Part shown: positions 30,976 through 40,115 of the stretch, piece by piece
How the letters are laid out: each line of letters begins with the position of its first letter
Position numbering within the stretch: the stretch's first letter is position 1
DNA from: Ahrensia sp.
Lineage (GTDB): Bacteria; Pseudomonadota; Alphaproteobacteria; Rhizobiales; Rhizobiaceae
Reading direction: 5' to 3'
Assembly (NCBI GenBank): GCA_002698425.1
Contig: NZXU01000119.1
Coordinates: 7,435-71,434, forward strand
Length of the DNA: 64,000 bases
Position numbers and translations under genes: made by a program
The notes under the pieces: model-generated
What the model saw: only the letters and a program-made list of their open reading frames with translations
Told to the model about the DNA's origin: nothing
Databases searched by the model: none

Positions 30976-31065
30976 AAAAACCTTCCTCCTTTTCATCGAA
31001 ATTGTCTGGCGAAGACTTAGGAGGCGCGAAGCCGTATTGCAATATGCTGCGGCAAAACGGACCGC

Positions 31066-31800
31066 TCAGCTTTTCTTCCGGCCCTTGGGCTGCTGCTTCT
31101 TGCGGATCCGGGTGCTGCCGCCTTCGGGGTGCTCCACCTCGAAGGCTCCCGTCTTGCGGACGAGGTCGGAAAGCTTGCGGGAACCGAAGGTGCGGGGATC
31201 GAAGTCGGAGGACAGGTTGGAGAGCTGCGTGCCGACCGCGCCGAGCGCCACCCAGGAGCCTTCCTCGGCTTCCATCTGCTCCATCGCCTTCTCGATCAGC
31301 GGGACGGCGTTCTTCGCCGGTTCGCGTTTCGGCGCACTGTTCTGCGCCGGGCCGCTGTCGGGCAGCAGGTTCTCCGTATAGATGAAGCGTCGGCAGGCCT
31401 GGCGGAAGCTCTCCGGCGTTTTCTTCTCGCCGAAGCCGTAGACATCGACGCCCTGTTCGCGGATGCGCGAGGCAAGCCGGGTGAAATCGCTGTCGGAGGA
31501 CACAAGGCAGAATCCGTCGAAGCGGCCGGAATGGAGGAGATCCATCGCGTCGATCACCAAGGTGATGTCCGAGGCGTTCTTGCCGGTGGTGTAGGCGAAT
31601 TGCTGCTGGGGAACGATCGCGTGGCTCAGCAGGATCTCGTTCCAGCCTTTCATGCGAGGGCTGGAGAAATCGCCATAGATGCGCCGCACGCTGGCCTCGC
31701 CGATCTTCGCAATTTCCTCGAACAGGCCGTCGGCGATCCGCGCCGAGGTGTTGTCGGCGTCGATCAGCACGGCGAGGCGTGGCGAGCGGTCTTCAGGCAT
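31066..31800 (-). CDS. NYN-domain protein with C-terminal OST-HTH/LOTUS-like domain
   Basis: The 244-residue protein has a PIN-like NYN nuclease fold of the LabA/DUF88 type. It shows LAVLIDADNTSARIADGLFEEI with acidic residues at the N-terminus, then DITLVIDAMDLLHSG and LVSSDSDFTRLASRIREQG. The C-terminal 80 residues (about 160-230) look like a LOTUS/OST-HTH RNA-binding module (LGAVGTQLSNLSSDFDPRTFGSRKLSDLV), followed by a basic tail. The active-site acids are intact. Its RNA target is unknown. Confidence 0.88.
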   Translation of the reverse strand: MPEDRSPRLAVLIDADNTSARIADGLFEEIAKIGEASVRRIYGDFSSPRMKGWNEILLSHAIVPQQQFAYTTGKNASDITLVIDAMDLLHSGRFDGFCLVSSDSDFTRLASRIREQGVDVYGFGEKKTPESFRQACRRFIYTENLLPDSGPAQNSAPKREPAKNAVPLIEKAMEQMEAEEGSWVALGAVGTQLSNLSSDFDPRTFGSRKLSDLVRKTGAFEVEHPEGGSTRIRKKQQPKGRKKS

Positions 31801-31889
31801 GAGGGCGGATTCTCCGGTTTTCGTTTCGGCGGGAGCATACCGATGATGAGGCGCAGAAGCGAGCAGCCTTCATCTGGGCAATCGGTCAA

Positions 31890-33074
31890 TCAGGAAGCGG
31901 CGACTTCCGAGCGCTGCTGGCTCGTCCCGAGCACCGGCGGGTGGCCGCCCGAAGGAGCCGAGCGAACGGATTTCGCCGCCGTCTTGCGGCGGTCGAAGAT
32001 GAGCGCGATCAGAAACTGCGTTGCCAGCCCGGCCGCGATAATGGCGACCTTGACTGCGTCGCCGACCGGCCAAACCTCAAAAAGTACCTGCAGGAAGATT
32101 GCGAGCACCGATCCGCTGGCGAAGACCGCGAGCCCGTTCCGGCCGACAAGCGCGACAGGCCGAAACACGACCGTCGACAGAAGCCAGCCGATGAAGCGCG
32201 TGTGGATGACGACATAGGCAAGGGCCAGAACATGGAGCAGACGCAGGAAGGCGAGCGGGCCCTTGTCGGTATCGGCAAACAGGTCCGGCAGGGCGGCCAG
32301 GCCTGGGACGGCGCCCATCTTCATTTTCACCCAGAAACCGGACCAGACGACGAAGGCCCATGCAAGCGCGTAGAGCACGCGGCTGAACGGCACGAAGGCG
32401 CGGCCGGTCTTGACGCTGAGGCCGATTGCGAGGCCGAAGGCAAAGACCAGTTGCCAGCCCAGCGGATTGAAGAACCAGCCCCATTTGCCCGGCCAGTTGG
32501 GAAAATTGATCCCGCTGAGATGGGCGAAGCCCCATATGCCGAAGGATATCGCCAGCATCGCCCAGATGCTGCGCACACCGACCAGGAGATAACCGATCGC
32601 AGCGAACAGCAGCACCACATAGAGCGGCAGGATGTTGAAATAGCCGAGTTGGTAGCCAAGCAGCGGCACGCCGATGACTGCCTTGACCGTGTCGGTCTGG
32701 AAGCGCGTGAAATTGACATTTTTCGCGATCGTCTCGACGCCGAACATGTAAAGCCCGGTTCCGACGATCACGAGCGCCAGCGACATGATCGCGATATGGA
32801 CGAAATAGAGCGTGCGCGCCCGCTTGAGAACGCGTCCGATCGCTTTAAGGTAGTGGCCCTTGAAGAAGCCGCCGGAATAGGCGAGCGCCACGGCGATGCC
32901 CGACATCAGGACGAAGGCCTCCGCCGCATCGGAAAATCCAAAATTGCGCGAGGTGTAGTATTCGAGCGGATTGCCCGGAACGTGGTTGATGAAGATGTCG
33001 AGCAGGGCGAGGCCCCTGATCACATCCAGGCGGTGATCCCGTCCGGTCGCGTTGGGTACGAATGGCTGGCTCAT
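31890..33074 (-). CDS. opgC: OpgC-type membrane acyltransferase/succinyltransferase
   Basis: The 394-residue protein has about ten transmembrane helices. The OpgC/acyltransferase-3-like start is GRDHRLDVIRGLALLDIFINHVPGN, with conserved Arg and His. Family members add succinyl groups to osmoregulated periplasmic glucans. It starts four bases after the opgH stop, so it is part of the opg operon. ATG 33074 gives the usual short cytoplasmic N-terminus. Confidence 0.88.
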   Translation of the reverse strand: MSQPFVPNATGRDHRLDVIRGLALLDIFINHVPGNPLEYYTSRNFGFSDAAEAFVLMSGIAVALAYSGGFFKGHYLKAIGRVLKRARTLYFVHIAIMSLALVIVGTGLYMFGVETIAKNVNFTRFQTDTVKAVIGVPLLGYQLGYFNILPLYVVLLFAAIGYLLVGVRSIWAMLAISFGIWGFAHLSGINFPNWPGKWGWFFNPLGWQLVFAFGLAIGLSVKTGRAFVPFSRVLYALAWAFVVWSGFWVKMKMGAVPGLAALPDLFADTDKGPLAFLRLLHVLALAYVVIHTRFIGWLLSTVVFRPVALVGRNGLAVFASGSVLAIFLQVLFEVWPVGDAVKVAIIAAGLATQFLIALIFDRRKTAAKSVRSAPSGGHPPVLGTSQQRSEVAAS

Positions 33075-33078
33075 GGCA

Positions 33079-34866
33079 TCAGACCGCGACTTCGCCCGCA
33101 TCCGCCGGCGCTGTTCCGCCCTGCGGCCGGGTTGTCCCTGCATTCTGCCAGTGCGAGAGGTTGGATTCGTAGGCGCGGATGACGTCGGACGGGGCCAGTT
33201 CGGCGGAGGTCAGAAAAAGGCCGCTTTCGGCTGCGCGCCGGCCGCTTCGCCGCGTCGAGGACCAGCTGATGATCGCCGGGGCGCCGATTAGCGGCATGGC
33301 CACCGGCAGGAACCAGTAGAACAAATTCGCCTCGAACTGGGCGGAGCCGTAGAGGAGCGCGATGCCGGTCAGCACGATCCACCAGGACGCGGCCCAGGAT
33401 TCGCGCATGCCGATGTCGTCGGCGTCACGGTTCGCCGATGGCCAGCCGCCATCGGTGCCGAGCAGAACCTGCATCACGGAACGGCTTTGGAACATCAGCG
33501 TGATGGGGGCAAGTATGCTCGACCAGATGATCTCGACCACCGTGGAAAGCAGCACCGCGGCGGGGCCGCCGAAGGCGCGGGCTTTACCTGTAAGCGATGC
33601 ATGCAGCGCAATCACCAGCTTTGGGCCGATCAGCAGGCCGAAAATGCCGACGAGCAGCGTCACTGCCTGCGCGGTCTCCGGGGTCGGGAAGATCGCCGGC
33701 ATGTGCGGCACCGGGAAGTAATTCGGCGGCGGCGCCAGCAGCGGCGCGAGGATCGAGGCGATCAGGAAGACCAGCCAGAGCGGCGAGGCGAGATACGCCA
33801 TGATGCCCTGCGCCAGCGTGAAGCGGCTCCAGGCCTTCAGGCCCGGAACGCCGATCAGCCGCCCATGCTGCAGATTGCCCTGGCACCAGCGCCGGTCGCG
33901 CTTGGCGAAGTCAATGATGTTATCCGGGCCTTCCTCGTATGAGCCTTCGAGGTCCGGATCGACCCGCACCGTCCAGCCCTTGCGCGCCAGCATCGCCGCC
34001 TCGACATAGTCATGGCTGAGGATGTGGCCGCCGAAGGGTGGCTTTCCGGTGAGCGCGGGCAGGCCGCAGCTTTCGGCGAAGGCGCGGGTCCGCACAATGG
34101 CGTTATGCCCCCAGAAGGGGCCTGTCCGTCCCTGCATGGCGGCGAGCCCGCGGGCGAAATAGGGCGAATGGAACGACGCGGAAAACTGGATTGCGCGGCC
34201 GAACCAGGAGCGTGCATGGACGATCTTCGGCAGCGTCTGCAGGAGACCGATCGCCGGATCGGCCTCCATGCGTCGCGCCATCTCGATCATCGTTTTGCCT
34301 TCCATCAGGCTGTCGGCGTCGAGAATGACCAGGAATTCGTAGCGGCCGCCGGAGGCGCGCAGGAACTCGGCGATGTTGCCGGCCTTCTTGCCGGTATTGT
34401 CGTCGCGGCGGCGGTAGAAGAATTGCACGTCCTGCGGGCCGTCGCGGCGCAACTGCTCAAGCCAGAAGCGCTCCTGCGTCGCGATTTCCTCATTGCGCGT
34501 GTCCGAAAGAACCACGAATTCGAAGCGCGATCCTTCGCCGGCTGCATGGACCGATTGGGCCATCGCCAGGACACGGGCCATAACCGCGACCGGATCCTCG
34601 TTATAGACCGGGACCGCGACCGCGATCTTTTCGGCACGAAGCGGATCTTGCGGCGCTGTCGCGGGCCGGTTGCGGGTCAGCACACCCTGCAGGCCGAGCG
34701 ATGCGCCCCAGGCGATCCAGGCCGAGGTCATCGCAAGCAGCAGGATGCGGACAACATCGACGGGGTCGAAGCCGTCGGACAGGAACACATTGGCGGCCAG
34801 CCACGAGGCGACCGCCGCAATGGCGATGGAAAAGAGGAAGGACGCCGAGCGCCGGGGCCAAACCAC
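33079..34866 (-). CDS. opgH: Glucans biosynthesis glucosyltransferase H (main part)
   Basis: This inner-membrane family 2 glucosyltransferase elongates the beta-1,2-linked backbone of periplasmic glucans from UDP-glucose. The 595-residue frame carries two N-terminal helices, the GT2 domain (VAVPVYNEDP; ILDADSLMEG for the metal-binding DxD; the QLRRDG region; RRWCQGNLQH for the QxxRW-like motif) and C-terminal helices. The only usable start is GTG 34866, preceded by an AAGGGG site. Directly upstream, in the same frame after a TAA, lies what looks like the family's cytoplasmic N-terminus, so the gene is probably interrupted. Confidence 0.9.
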   Translation of the reverse strand: MVWPRRSASFLFSIAIAAVASWLAANVFLSDGFDPVDVVRILLLAMTSAWIAWGASLGLQGVLTRNRPATAPQDPLRAEKIAVAVPVYNEDPVAVMARVLAMAQSVHAAGEGSRFEFVVLSDTRNEEIATQERFWLEQLRRDGPQDVQFFYRRRDDNTGKKAGNIAEFLRASGGRYEFLVILDADSLMEGKTMIEMARRMEADPAIGLLQTLPKIVHARSWFGRAIQFSASFHSPYFARGLAAMQGRTGPFWGHNAIVRTRAFAESCGLPALTGKPPFGGHILSHDYVEAAMLARKGWTVRVDPDLEGSYEEGPDNIIDFAKRDRRWCQGNLQHGRLIGVPGLKAWSRFTLAQGIMAYLASPLWLVFLIASILAPLLAPPPNYFPVPHMPAIFPTPETAQAVTLLVGIFGLLIGPKLVIALHASLTGKARAFGGPAAVLLSTVVEIIWSSILAPITLMFQSRSVMQVLLGTDGGWPSANRDADDIGMRESWAASWWIVLTGIALLYGSAQFEANLFYWFLPVAMPLIGAPAIISWSSTRRSGRRAAESGLFLTSAELAPSDVIRAYESNLSHWQNAGTTRPQGGTAPADAGEVAV

Positions 34867-34875
34867 GACGGCCCC

Positions 34876-35031
34876 TTACTTCACGGTGAAGAAGCGCAGC
34901 GCGAAGAGGCCGAAAAAGCCCGGTGCGCGCCGCCGGCGCGCGATCGATTGTTCGGGCATGGCCATCGGCGCCGAAGGCGGAGCCAGATCTCCGTCGGTCC
35001 TTGCGGTTGTCGTATCACGACCGCTGTTCAT
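34876..35031 (-). pseudogene. opgH: Severed N-terminal segment of opgH, ending in an in-frame TAA
   Basis: ATG 35031 has a GGAG site eight bases upstream and overlaps the opgG stop, the coupling expected for opgG-opgH. It encodes 51 residues containing APMAMPEQSIARRRR, like the short proline-rich cytoplasmic N-terminus seen before the first helix of rhizobial OpgH. The frame stops at TAA (34876-34878) and, nine bases later in the same frame, resumes as opgH. A single substitution or a base-calling error would explain this. The alternative is a deliberate small coupled ORF with reinitiation at GTG 34866. Confidence 0.6.
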
Positions 35032-36613
35032 CGCCATTTCTCCATTGGATCAGCCAGTTTTCGGATAGCCGAACATCCCTCTGGGCCAGATGCGCCGCGA
35101 TCTCGACCGGCTTATCGTCGGGAAGCTGCAGGTCGAGAACCATGCGCCACCGCTTCGTCGTTTCGACCGGTGAGACCGTCGCATGCACGATCTTGCCCTC
35201 GGAGAGGTTCACTGACGGCGTAACGTCGGCATCGGGCGAAAGGTTCCCGAGCGCACCACCTTCGAAGTCGACGACGAATTTGCGGGCCGCTTCCTTGTCC
35301 TCGGCATCGACGCCCGAGACGCCGCCTTCGCCGGTCGCCACCGCGCAGACGCGGGCGAGGCGGGATATGTCCTCGTCAATTGTGCCCCAGGTCAGGCGAT
35401 AGCCGTATTCATATTGCTGGCCGGCCTTCGTCTCGCCGTCGGGCACCCAGAATGCGACGATGTTGTCGTTGACTTCGAGGTCGGTCGGGATCTCGATCAG
35501 CATGATCGTCCCGCGGCCCCAATTGCCGAGCGGTTCGACCAGCACCGACGGGCGCATTTCGTAATGCGCGCCCGCATCCTGGTAATCGTCGAAGGCCCGG
35601 GACCGCTGGAACAGGCCAAAGCCGCGCGGATTTTCCTCGGAAAAGAACGACGTCGCCAGCCTGTTCGGATTGTTGAGACTGCGCCAGAGCTCGTCGCCAT
35701 TGGCACGGACGATCTTCAGTCCCTCGCTGTCATGGACGCTCTCGCGATAATCATCGAAGGCGTGCCGGTTGAGACCGTTGAACAGGAACATCGAGGTCAG
35801 TGGCGCGATGCCAAGCCGATTGACGCCTTCGCGCAGGAAGATGCGCGCGGTTACTTCCATCTGCGTCGTGTCGCCGGGCGTGATCAGGAAGCGATAGGCT
35901 GCTGTCGCGCTCGGGCTGTCGAGCGAGGCGTAGATGGTCAGCACCCCGTCCGATTTCTCCGGCTTCACGACATAGAAGTCGGAGAATCGCGGGAACTCCT
36001 CGCCGTCCGGGGTGGCCGTGTCGATGGCGAGACCCCGCGCCGACAGGCCGTAACGCGAACCGCGTCCGAGCGCGCGGAAGTAGCTCGCACCCTGGAACGC
36101 GATCAGTTCGTCCATCACCTCGCGCGAATTGAGCGGGTAGAGGACCCGGAAACCGGCGACGCCCGGCATGTCGACCTGTTCGAGCTTCGGCGCGTCGAGC
36201 GGTTCGCGGTAGATGAAGTCTTGCGCGGAGAAGCCGACGGGACGCGCCGTTTCCTCGGAAACCGCGAAGACGTTGACCGGTTCGCGGAACAGCCAGCCCA
36301 TGTGAAAGGCCTGCAATCCGAATGACTGGTTTCCGCGCCAGACGGTGCGGTCCGGATCGTAGGCGATATGGCGATAATCGTCATAGGTGAGGTCCGCCAA
36401 CGCCTCGGGCAGCTCCTGAGACGGCGCACGGTAATCCTCGCCGGCGCGCTTGCGGGCGTCCTCGCTCAATATGTCGAAATCGAATGGGAAACTGTCGTCC
36501 GGAGGTTCGGCGGCGCCTGGCTGGTTGTTGTCCTGTGCCAATGCCTGGCGGCCCAGCGTCGTTGTCGCCAACGCGCCGAGCGCCATCGCAAAGTTAAACT
36601 GGCGACGCCGCAT
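35015..36613 (-). CDS. opgG: Periplasmic glucan biosynthesis protein (OpgG/OpgD family)
   Basis: This periplasmic protein is required for synthesis or branching of osmoregulated glucans. The 532-residue product has a twin-arginine signal (MRRRQFNFAMALGALATTTL) with a likely cleavage after GRQALAQ, then the MdoG fold starting FPFDFDILSEDARKRAGEDY. Tat export is a feature of OpgD, whereas enteric OpgG uses Sec, so opgD is a possible name. The position before opgH favours opgG. ATG 36613 gives the clean signal peptide. Confidence 0.92.
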   Translation of the reverse strand: MRRRQFNFAMALGALATTTLGRQALAQDNNQPGAAEPPDDSFPFDFDILSEDARKRAGEDYRAPSQELPEALADLTYDDYRHIAYDPDRTVWRGNQSFGLQAFHMGWLFREPVNVFAVSEETARPVGFSAQDFIYREPLDAPKLEQVDMPGVAGFRVLYPLNSREVMDELIAFQGASYFRALGRGSRYGLSARGLAIDTATPDGEEFPRFSDFYVVKPEKSDGVLTIYASLDSPSATAAYRFLITPGDTTQMEVTARIFLREGVNRLGIAPLTSMFLFNGLNRHAFDDYRESVHDSEGLKIVRANGDELWRSLNNPNRLATSFFSEENPRGFGLFQRSRAFDDYQDAGAHYEMRPSVLVEPLGNWGRGTIMLIEIPTDLEVNDNIVAFWVPDGETKAGQQYEYGYRLTWGTIDEDISRLARVCAVATGEGGVSGVDAEDKEAARKFVVDFEGGALGNLSPDADVTPSVNLSEGKIVHATVSPVETTKRWRMVLDLQLPDDKPVEIAAHLAQRDVRLSENWLIQWRNGDEQRS

Positions 36614-36845
36614 CCTGTCCCTCAATATGTCTGGAGCCCGCGCCAGTCCGGGGTCTGCGCGGGCATCACATGCTGCACCGCACACGAAGCGGTGTCTTTG
36701 CGGAAAAATTGTGGCAAACCAGTCTGTTGCCACGTGCTTGTTTTCGCCGATGTCACGTCATGCATCGAAGCGCGAACTTTTTTCATATGATTTATTTTGC
36801 ATACATCTTTTCAGGATATGAGATTCCCGTCCTAGGGAGCATGCG

Positions 36846-38933
36846 TTGCTAAAAGTCCTTTCCTGTGTCGTGGTCGATCACAATTTTCTCTTCACCGTAA
36901 TCGCAGCCCTGATTTGCGTGACCGGTTCGATCCTCACGCTGCAGCTGTTCAGCCGGGTGAGGCGCAGCGAGGACGTGCTGAAGAATTTGTGGCTGGCGCT
37001 GGCTGGCCTGATGGGGGCCGCCACATTCTGGTCGACCCACTTCGTCGCCATGCTTGGATACAAGTCGAGCGTGATGATCGGCTATGACGCGCCGCTGACG
37101 ATCCTGTCGCTCGTCATCGCGATTGCGACGACGACGGCGGGCTTTTATCTCGCAGCCTCCACATCGAGTTCCTGGCGCATCGAGGCCGGCGGGGCGGTCG
37201 TCGGTGCTGGCGTGGCGGCGATGCACTATGTCGGCATGTCCGCTCTGGAAATGCACGGCCAGATTCAGTGGAACGGGGCTTATGTCACTGCCTCCATCAT
37301 TCTTGCCGTCCTGTTCGGCATGCTCGCGGTGAATCGCGTCGCGCGTCCAGTCACCCGATTCTGCCGGCTCGGAGGCGTCGTCGCGCTCGTTCTCGGCATC
37401 GTTTCGCTTCATTTCACCGGCATGACGGCGATGAGTATCGTTCCTTACGCGATCGTCCTGAGCAGCAACAATTTCATGTCGCCGAACGTGCTGGCGGCCG
37501 GCGTGGTCATGGTGGCAAGCCTGTTGGGGCTGATTACCGCGATCACCTATTTCATCGACATGCAGAACGCGCGCAGCGCCGGAGAACGCTATCGCCACCT
37601 TGCGCTGCACGATCCGCTGACCGGCGTCGGCAATCGCGGCGGCCTGGAAGATCATCTCGAACAGCTGCTGGCGGCCCATCCCGGAAGCGCAGCGCGCATC
37701 GCGGTCGTGACCATCGATTTCGACCGGTTCAAGGAGATCAACGACGTTCATGGCCACGCGGCTGGCGACGAACTCCTGCGGACCTTCGCCTCCCGTGCGA
37801 GCGAGGCCCTCGTTGCCGGTGAGTATCTGGCGCGCTTCGGCGGCGACGAATTCGTGGCGGTCAAGCATCCGGTCTATACCCGCAAGGACTCCGACGCCTT
37901 CGCGCAGAAAATGCTGGATATCGCCGGCCTGGACGTGGAGTGGAAGGGCAAGGGACTGTCGAGCTCGGCAAGCGTCGGTTATGCGCTATATCCCGACCAT
38001 GCAAAGACGCCCGCCGCCCTGGTCGAATGCTCCGATCTCGCCATGTATTCCGCGAAGTCGGACGGCATTCGCGGCGTGGTGGCCTTCAACCAGGGTCACG
38101 CCACCGCGAAGCGAAATCGCAGCGCCTTGGCGATGGACCTTGTCGGTGCCGTCGAGCGGGGCGAATTCGAACTCTACTACCAGCCGCAGAACGACACGAT
38201 GACGCGGGAGATCATTGGCTATGAAGCCTTGATCCGCTGGCACCATCCCGAACGCGGGATCGTGTCGCCGGCCGAGTTCATTCCCATCGCCGAAGACAAC
38301 AAACGCCTGATTGTCGAAATCGGCGCCTGGGCGTTGCGCGCGGCCTGCAAGGAGGCGGCCTGCTGGAAAAAGCCGCGGACGATCGCGGTCAATGTTGCGG
38401 CGGCGCAGCTTGCATCGAACGAATTCGTGCCCTTTGTCGCCCAGGTGCTGGCGGAGACCGGCCTTGCGCCCGGGCGGCTGGAACTGGAGATCACCGAAAG
38501 CGGCATCATCGGCGACCTGCCGCATGCGCTGAATATCATCCGGCAGTTGAAGGCGCTGGGCGTGAGCATCGCGATGGACGATTTCGGAACCGGCTATTCC
38601 TCGCTTTCGACGCTACAGAACTTCCCGTTCGACAAGATCAAGATCGACCGCGAATTCGTCCGCAATCTCGAGGACAATGAGCATTCGGCGGCGATCGTGC
38701 GTGCGACGATCATCCTCGGCGACAGCCTGAACAAGAAGATCCTCGCCGAAGGCGTCGAAACGGAAGAGCAGATGGCTTTTCTCAAGGATGTCGGGTGTTC
38801 TGCGGTACAAGGCTACCTGTTCGGCAAGCCGGAACCGATCGGCGCGATGTTGGCGGTGGAGACGCTGCATGAACGCCGCCTCGCAGAGGCAGAAGAAAAG
38901 GCCGCCCGGCCCGCGTCGCCGGGCGCCGCCTGA
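36846..38933 (+). CDS. MHYT-sensor diguanylate cyclase/phosphodiesterase (GGDEF-EAL)
   Basis: The 695-residue membrane protein starts with an MHYT sensor of seven helices. Its three motifs are WSTHFVAMLGY, AAMHYVGMSAL and SLHFTGMTAM, which may bind copper or a gas. A GGDEF domain with an intact FGGDEF near residue 333 and an EAL domain (YEALIRWHHPE near 458, DDFGTGYSSLS) follow, so both c-di-GMP synthesis and breakdown are possible. No RxxD inhibitory site precedes GGDEF. The start is TTG 36846, supported by a TAGGGAG site; the nearby ATG 36841 is out of frame and stops after three codons. It is divergent from opgG. Confidence 0.93.
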   Translation: MLKVLSCVVVDHNFLFTVIAALICVTGSILTLQLFSRVRRSEDVLKNLWLALAGLMGAATFWSTHFVAMLGYKSSVMIGYDAPLTILSLVIAIATTTAGFYLAASTSSSWRIEAGGAVVGAGVAAMHYVGMSALEMHGQIQWNGAYVTASIILAVLFGMLAVNRVARPVTRFCRLGGVVALVLGIVSLHFTGMTAMSIVPYAIVLSSNNFMSPNVLAAGVVMVASLLGLITAITYFIDMQNARSAGERYRHLALHDPLTGVGNRGGLEDHLEQLLAAHPGSAARIAVVTIDFDRFKEINDVHGHAAGDELLRTFASRASEALVAGEYLARFGGDEFVAVKHPVYTRKDSDAFAQKMLDIAGLDVEWKGKGLSSSASVGYALYPDHAKTPAALVECSDLAMYSAKSDGIRGVVAFNQGHATAKRNRSALAMDLVGAVERGEFELYYQPQNDTMTREIIGYEALIRWHHPERGIVSPAEFIPIAEDNKRLIVEIGAWALRAACKEAACWKKPRTIAVNVAAAQLASNEFVPFVAQVLAETGLAPGRLELEITESGIIGDLPHALNIIRQLKALGVSIAMDDFGTGYSSLSTLQNFPFDKIKIDREFVRNLEDNEHSAAIVRATIILGDSLNKKILAEGVETEEQMAFLKDVGCSAVQGYLFGKPEPIGAMLAVETLHERRLAEAEEKAARPASPGAA

Positions 38934-39023
38934 CAGTCGAACCCGTATTTCCTTCCCCTGTCGTTTGCCGGTAAGCTCGATCCCGAACTGGAAAGAGCCA
39001 ATGCGACCTTCAAGAGCGCCGCG

Positions 39024-40115
39024 ATGCGCGAGCTGATCGCCAATCCGTACAGGGGCAGGGGGCTCGCGACGATACCGGGCCTGCCCGACGAACCGGTCTC
39101 GACGGATATCGACACGGCGCGGGCGCTGTTTTCGAAGTGCCCGGCGGCCGAGCGGACGCCCTTGCGCGCCGCGCTGACGCTTGCCGAGGAGATTGGCGTG
39201 GGACGGATCGACCTCAAGGACGAGCGGAACCGCATGGGGCTTGGCTCCTTCAAGGCGCTTGGCGCGGCCTATGCCATCGCCAAGATGGCGATGGTGCGGG
39301 CGAGCGGCGATGCTGTCGCCGCGCGAAACGCGCTGCACGACACGACCTTCGTGTGCGCAAGCGCCGGCAATCACGGCCTGTCCGTCGCGGCCGGTGCGCG
39401 GCTGTTCGGGGCGAAGGCCGTCATCTATATTGCCGAGACCGTGCCGGAGGGTTTTGCAGCGCGGCTGGAGGCGAAGGGCGCGACTGTCATTCGCGAAGGC
39501 GCCGACTACGACGCCAGCATGGCCGCTGCGCTTGCCGCCGGATCGGCCAATGGCTGGTTCCTGCTCTCCGACAGTTCCTGGGACGGGTATTGGGCTCCCG
39601 CGCGCGACGTGATGGAGGGGTATCTGATCATGGCTGGCGAGGTTGCCGACGCGATCGACGATCCGCCGACCCATATCTTCCTGCAGGCGGGCGTCGGCGG
39701 GCTGGCCGCGGCCTGCACCGCCGCGGCACGGACGATATGGGGAGACGCGCCGGTCATCACGATTGTCGAGCCTGACCGGGCCCCGGCGCTTCAGGAGAGC
39801 ATACGGGCTGGGCGGCCCGTCCATGCCGGCGGGCCGGACTCCAATATGGGGCGCCTCGACTGCAAGGAACCGTCGCATCTGGCGCTGGCTTGCCTTGCCC
39901 GAAAGGCGGACTTCTTCATGACCATTGCCGACGATGAGGCGGACAGCGCGGTGGCGACGCTTGCCGGCCACGGGATGGAGACGACGCCGTCCGGCGTTGC
40001 CGGCATCGCGGGACTCCTGCACCTCGCGCCCGAGGTGCGGGACAGGCTTGGAATTGACGGGCGGTCCCGCGTGCTCGCCTATGTCTCCGAAGGGTCGGTC
40101 GATGGCGGGGCCTGA
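39024..40115 (+). CDS. PLP-dependent ammonia-lyase-like protein (diaminopropionate ammonia-lyase/threonine deaminase type)
   Basis: This is a fold-type II PLP enzyme of 363 residues. The PLP lysine is in GLGSFKALGAAYA, the substrate loop in CASAGNHGLSVAAGARLFGAKAVIY, and the phosphate-binding glycines in QAGVGGLAAA. NSNMGRLDCKEPS-like sequence points to the diaminopropionate ammonia-lyase branch. The frame is open upstream to 38934 with plausible-looking sequence but no ATG, GTG or TTG, so the true start may be unusual or further left. It overlaps the next gene by 14 bases, so the two act as a pair. Confidence 0.85.
   Translation: MRELIANPYRGRGLATIPGLPDEPVSTDIDTARALFSKCPAAERTPLRAALTLAEEIGVGRIDLKDERNRMGLGSFKALGAAYAIAKMAMVRASGDAVAARNALHDTTFVCASAGNHGLSVAAGARLFGAKAVIYIAETVPEGFAARLEAKGATVIREGADYDASMAAALAAGSANGWFLLSDSSWDGYWAPARDVMEGYLIMAGEVADAIDDPPTHIFLQAGVGGLAAACTAAARTIWGDAPVITIVEPDRAPALQESIRAGRPVHAGGPDSNMGRLDCKEPSHLALACLARKADFFMTIADDEADSAVATLAGHGMETTPSGVAGIAGLLHLAPEVRDRLGIDGRSRVLAYVSEGSVDGGA

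Noticed and set aside
30934..31020. N-terminal extension of rsgA up to TTG 30971
   Set aside because: The extension is Arg-rich and lacks a start signal; RsgA is complete from ATG 30770.
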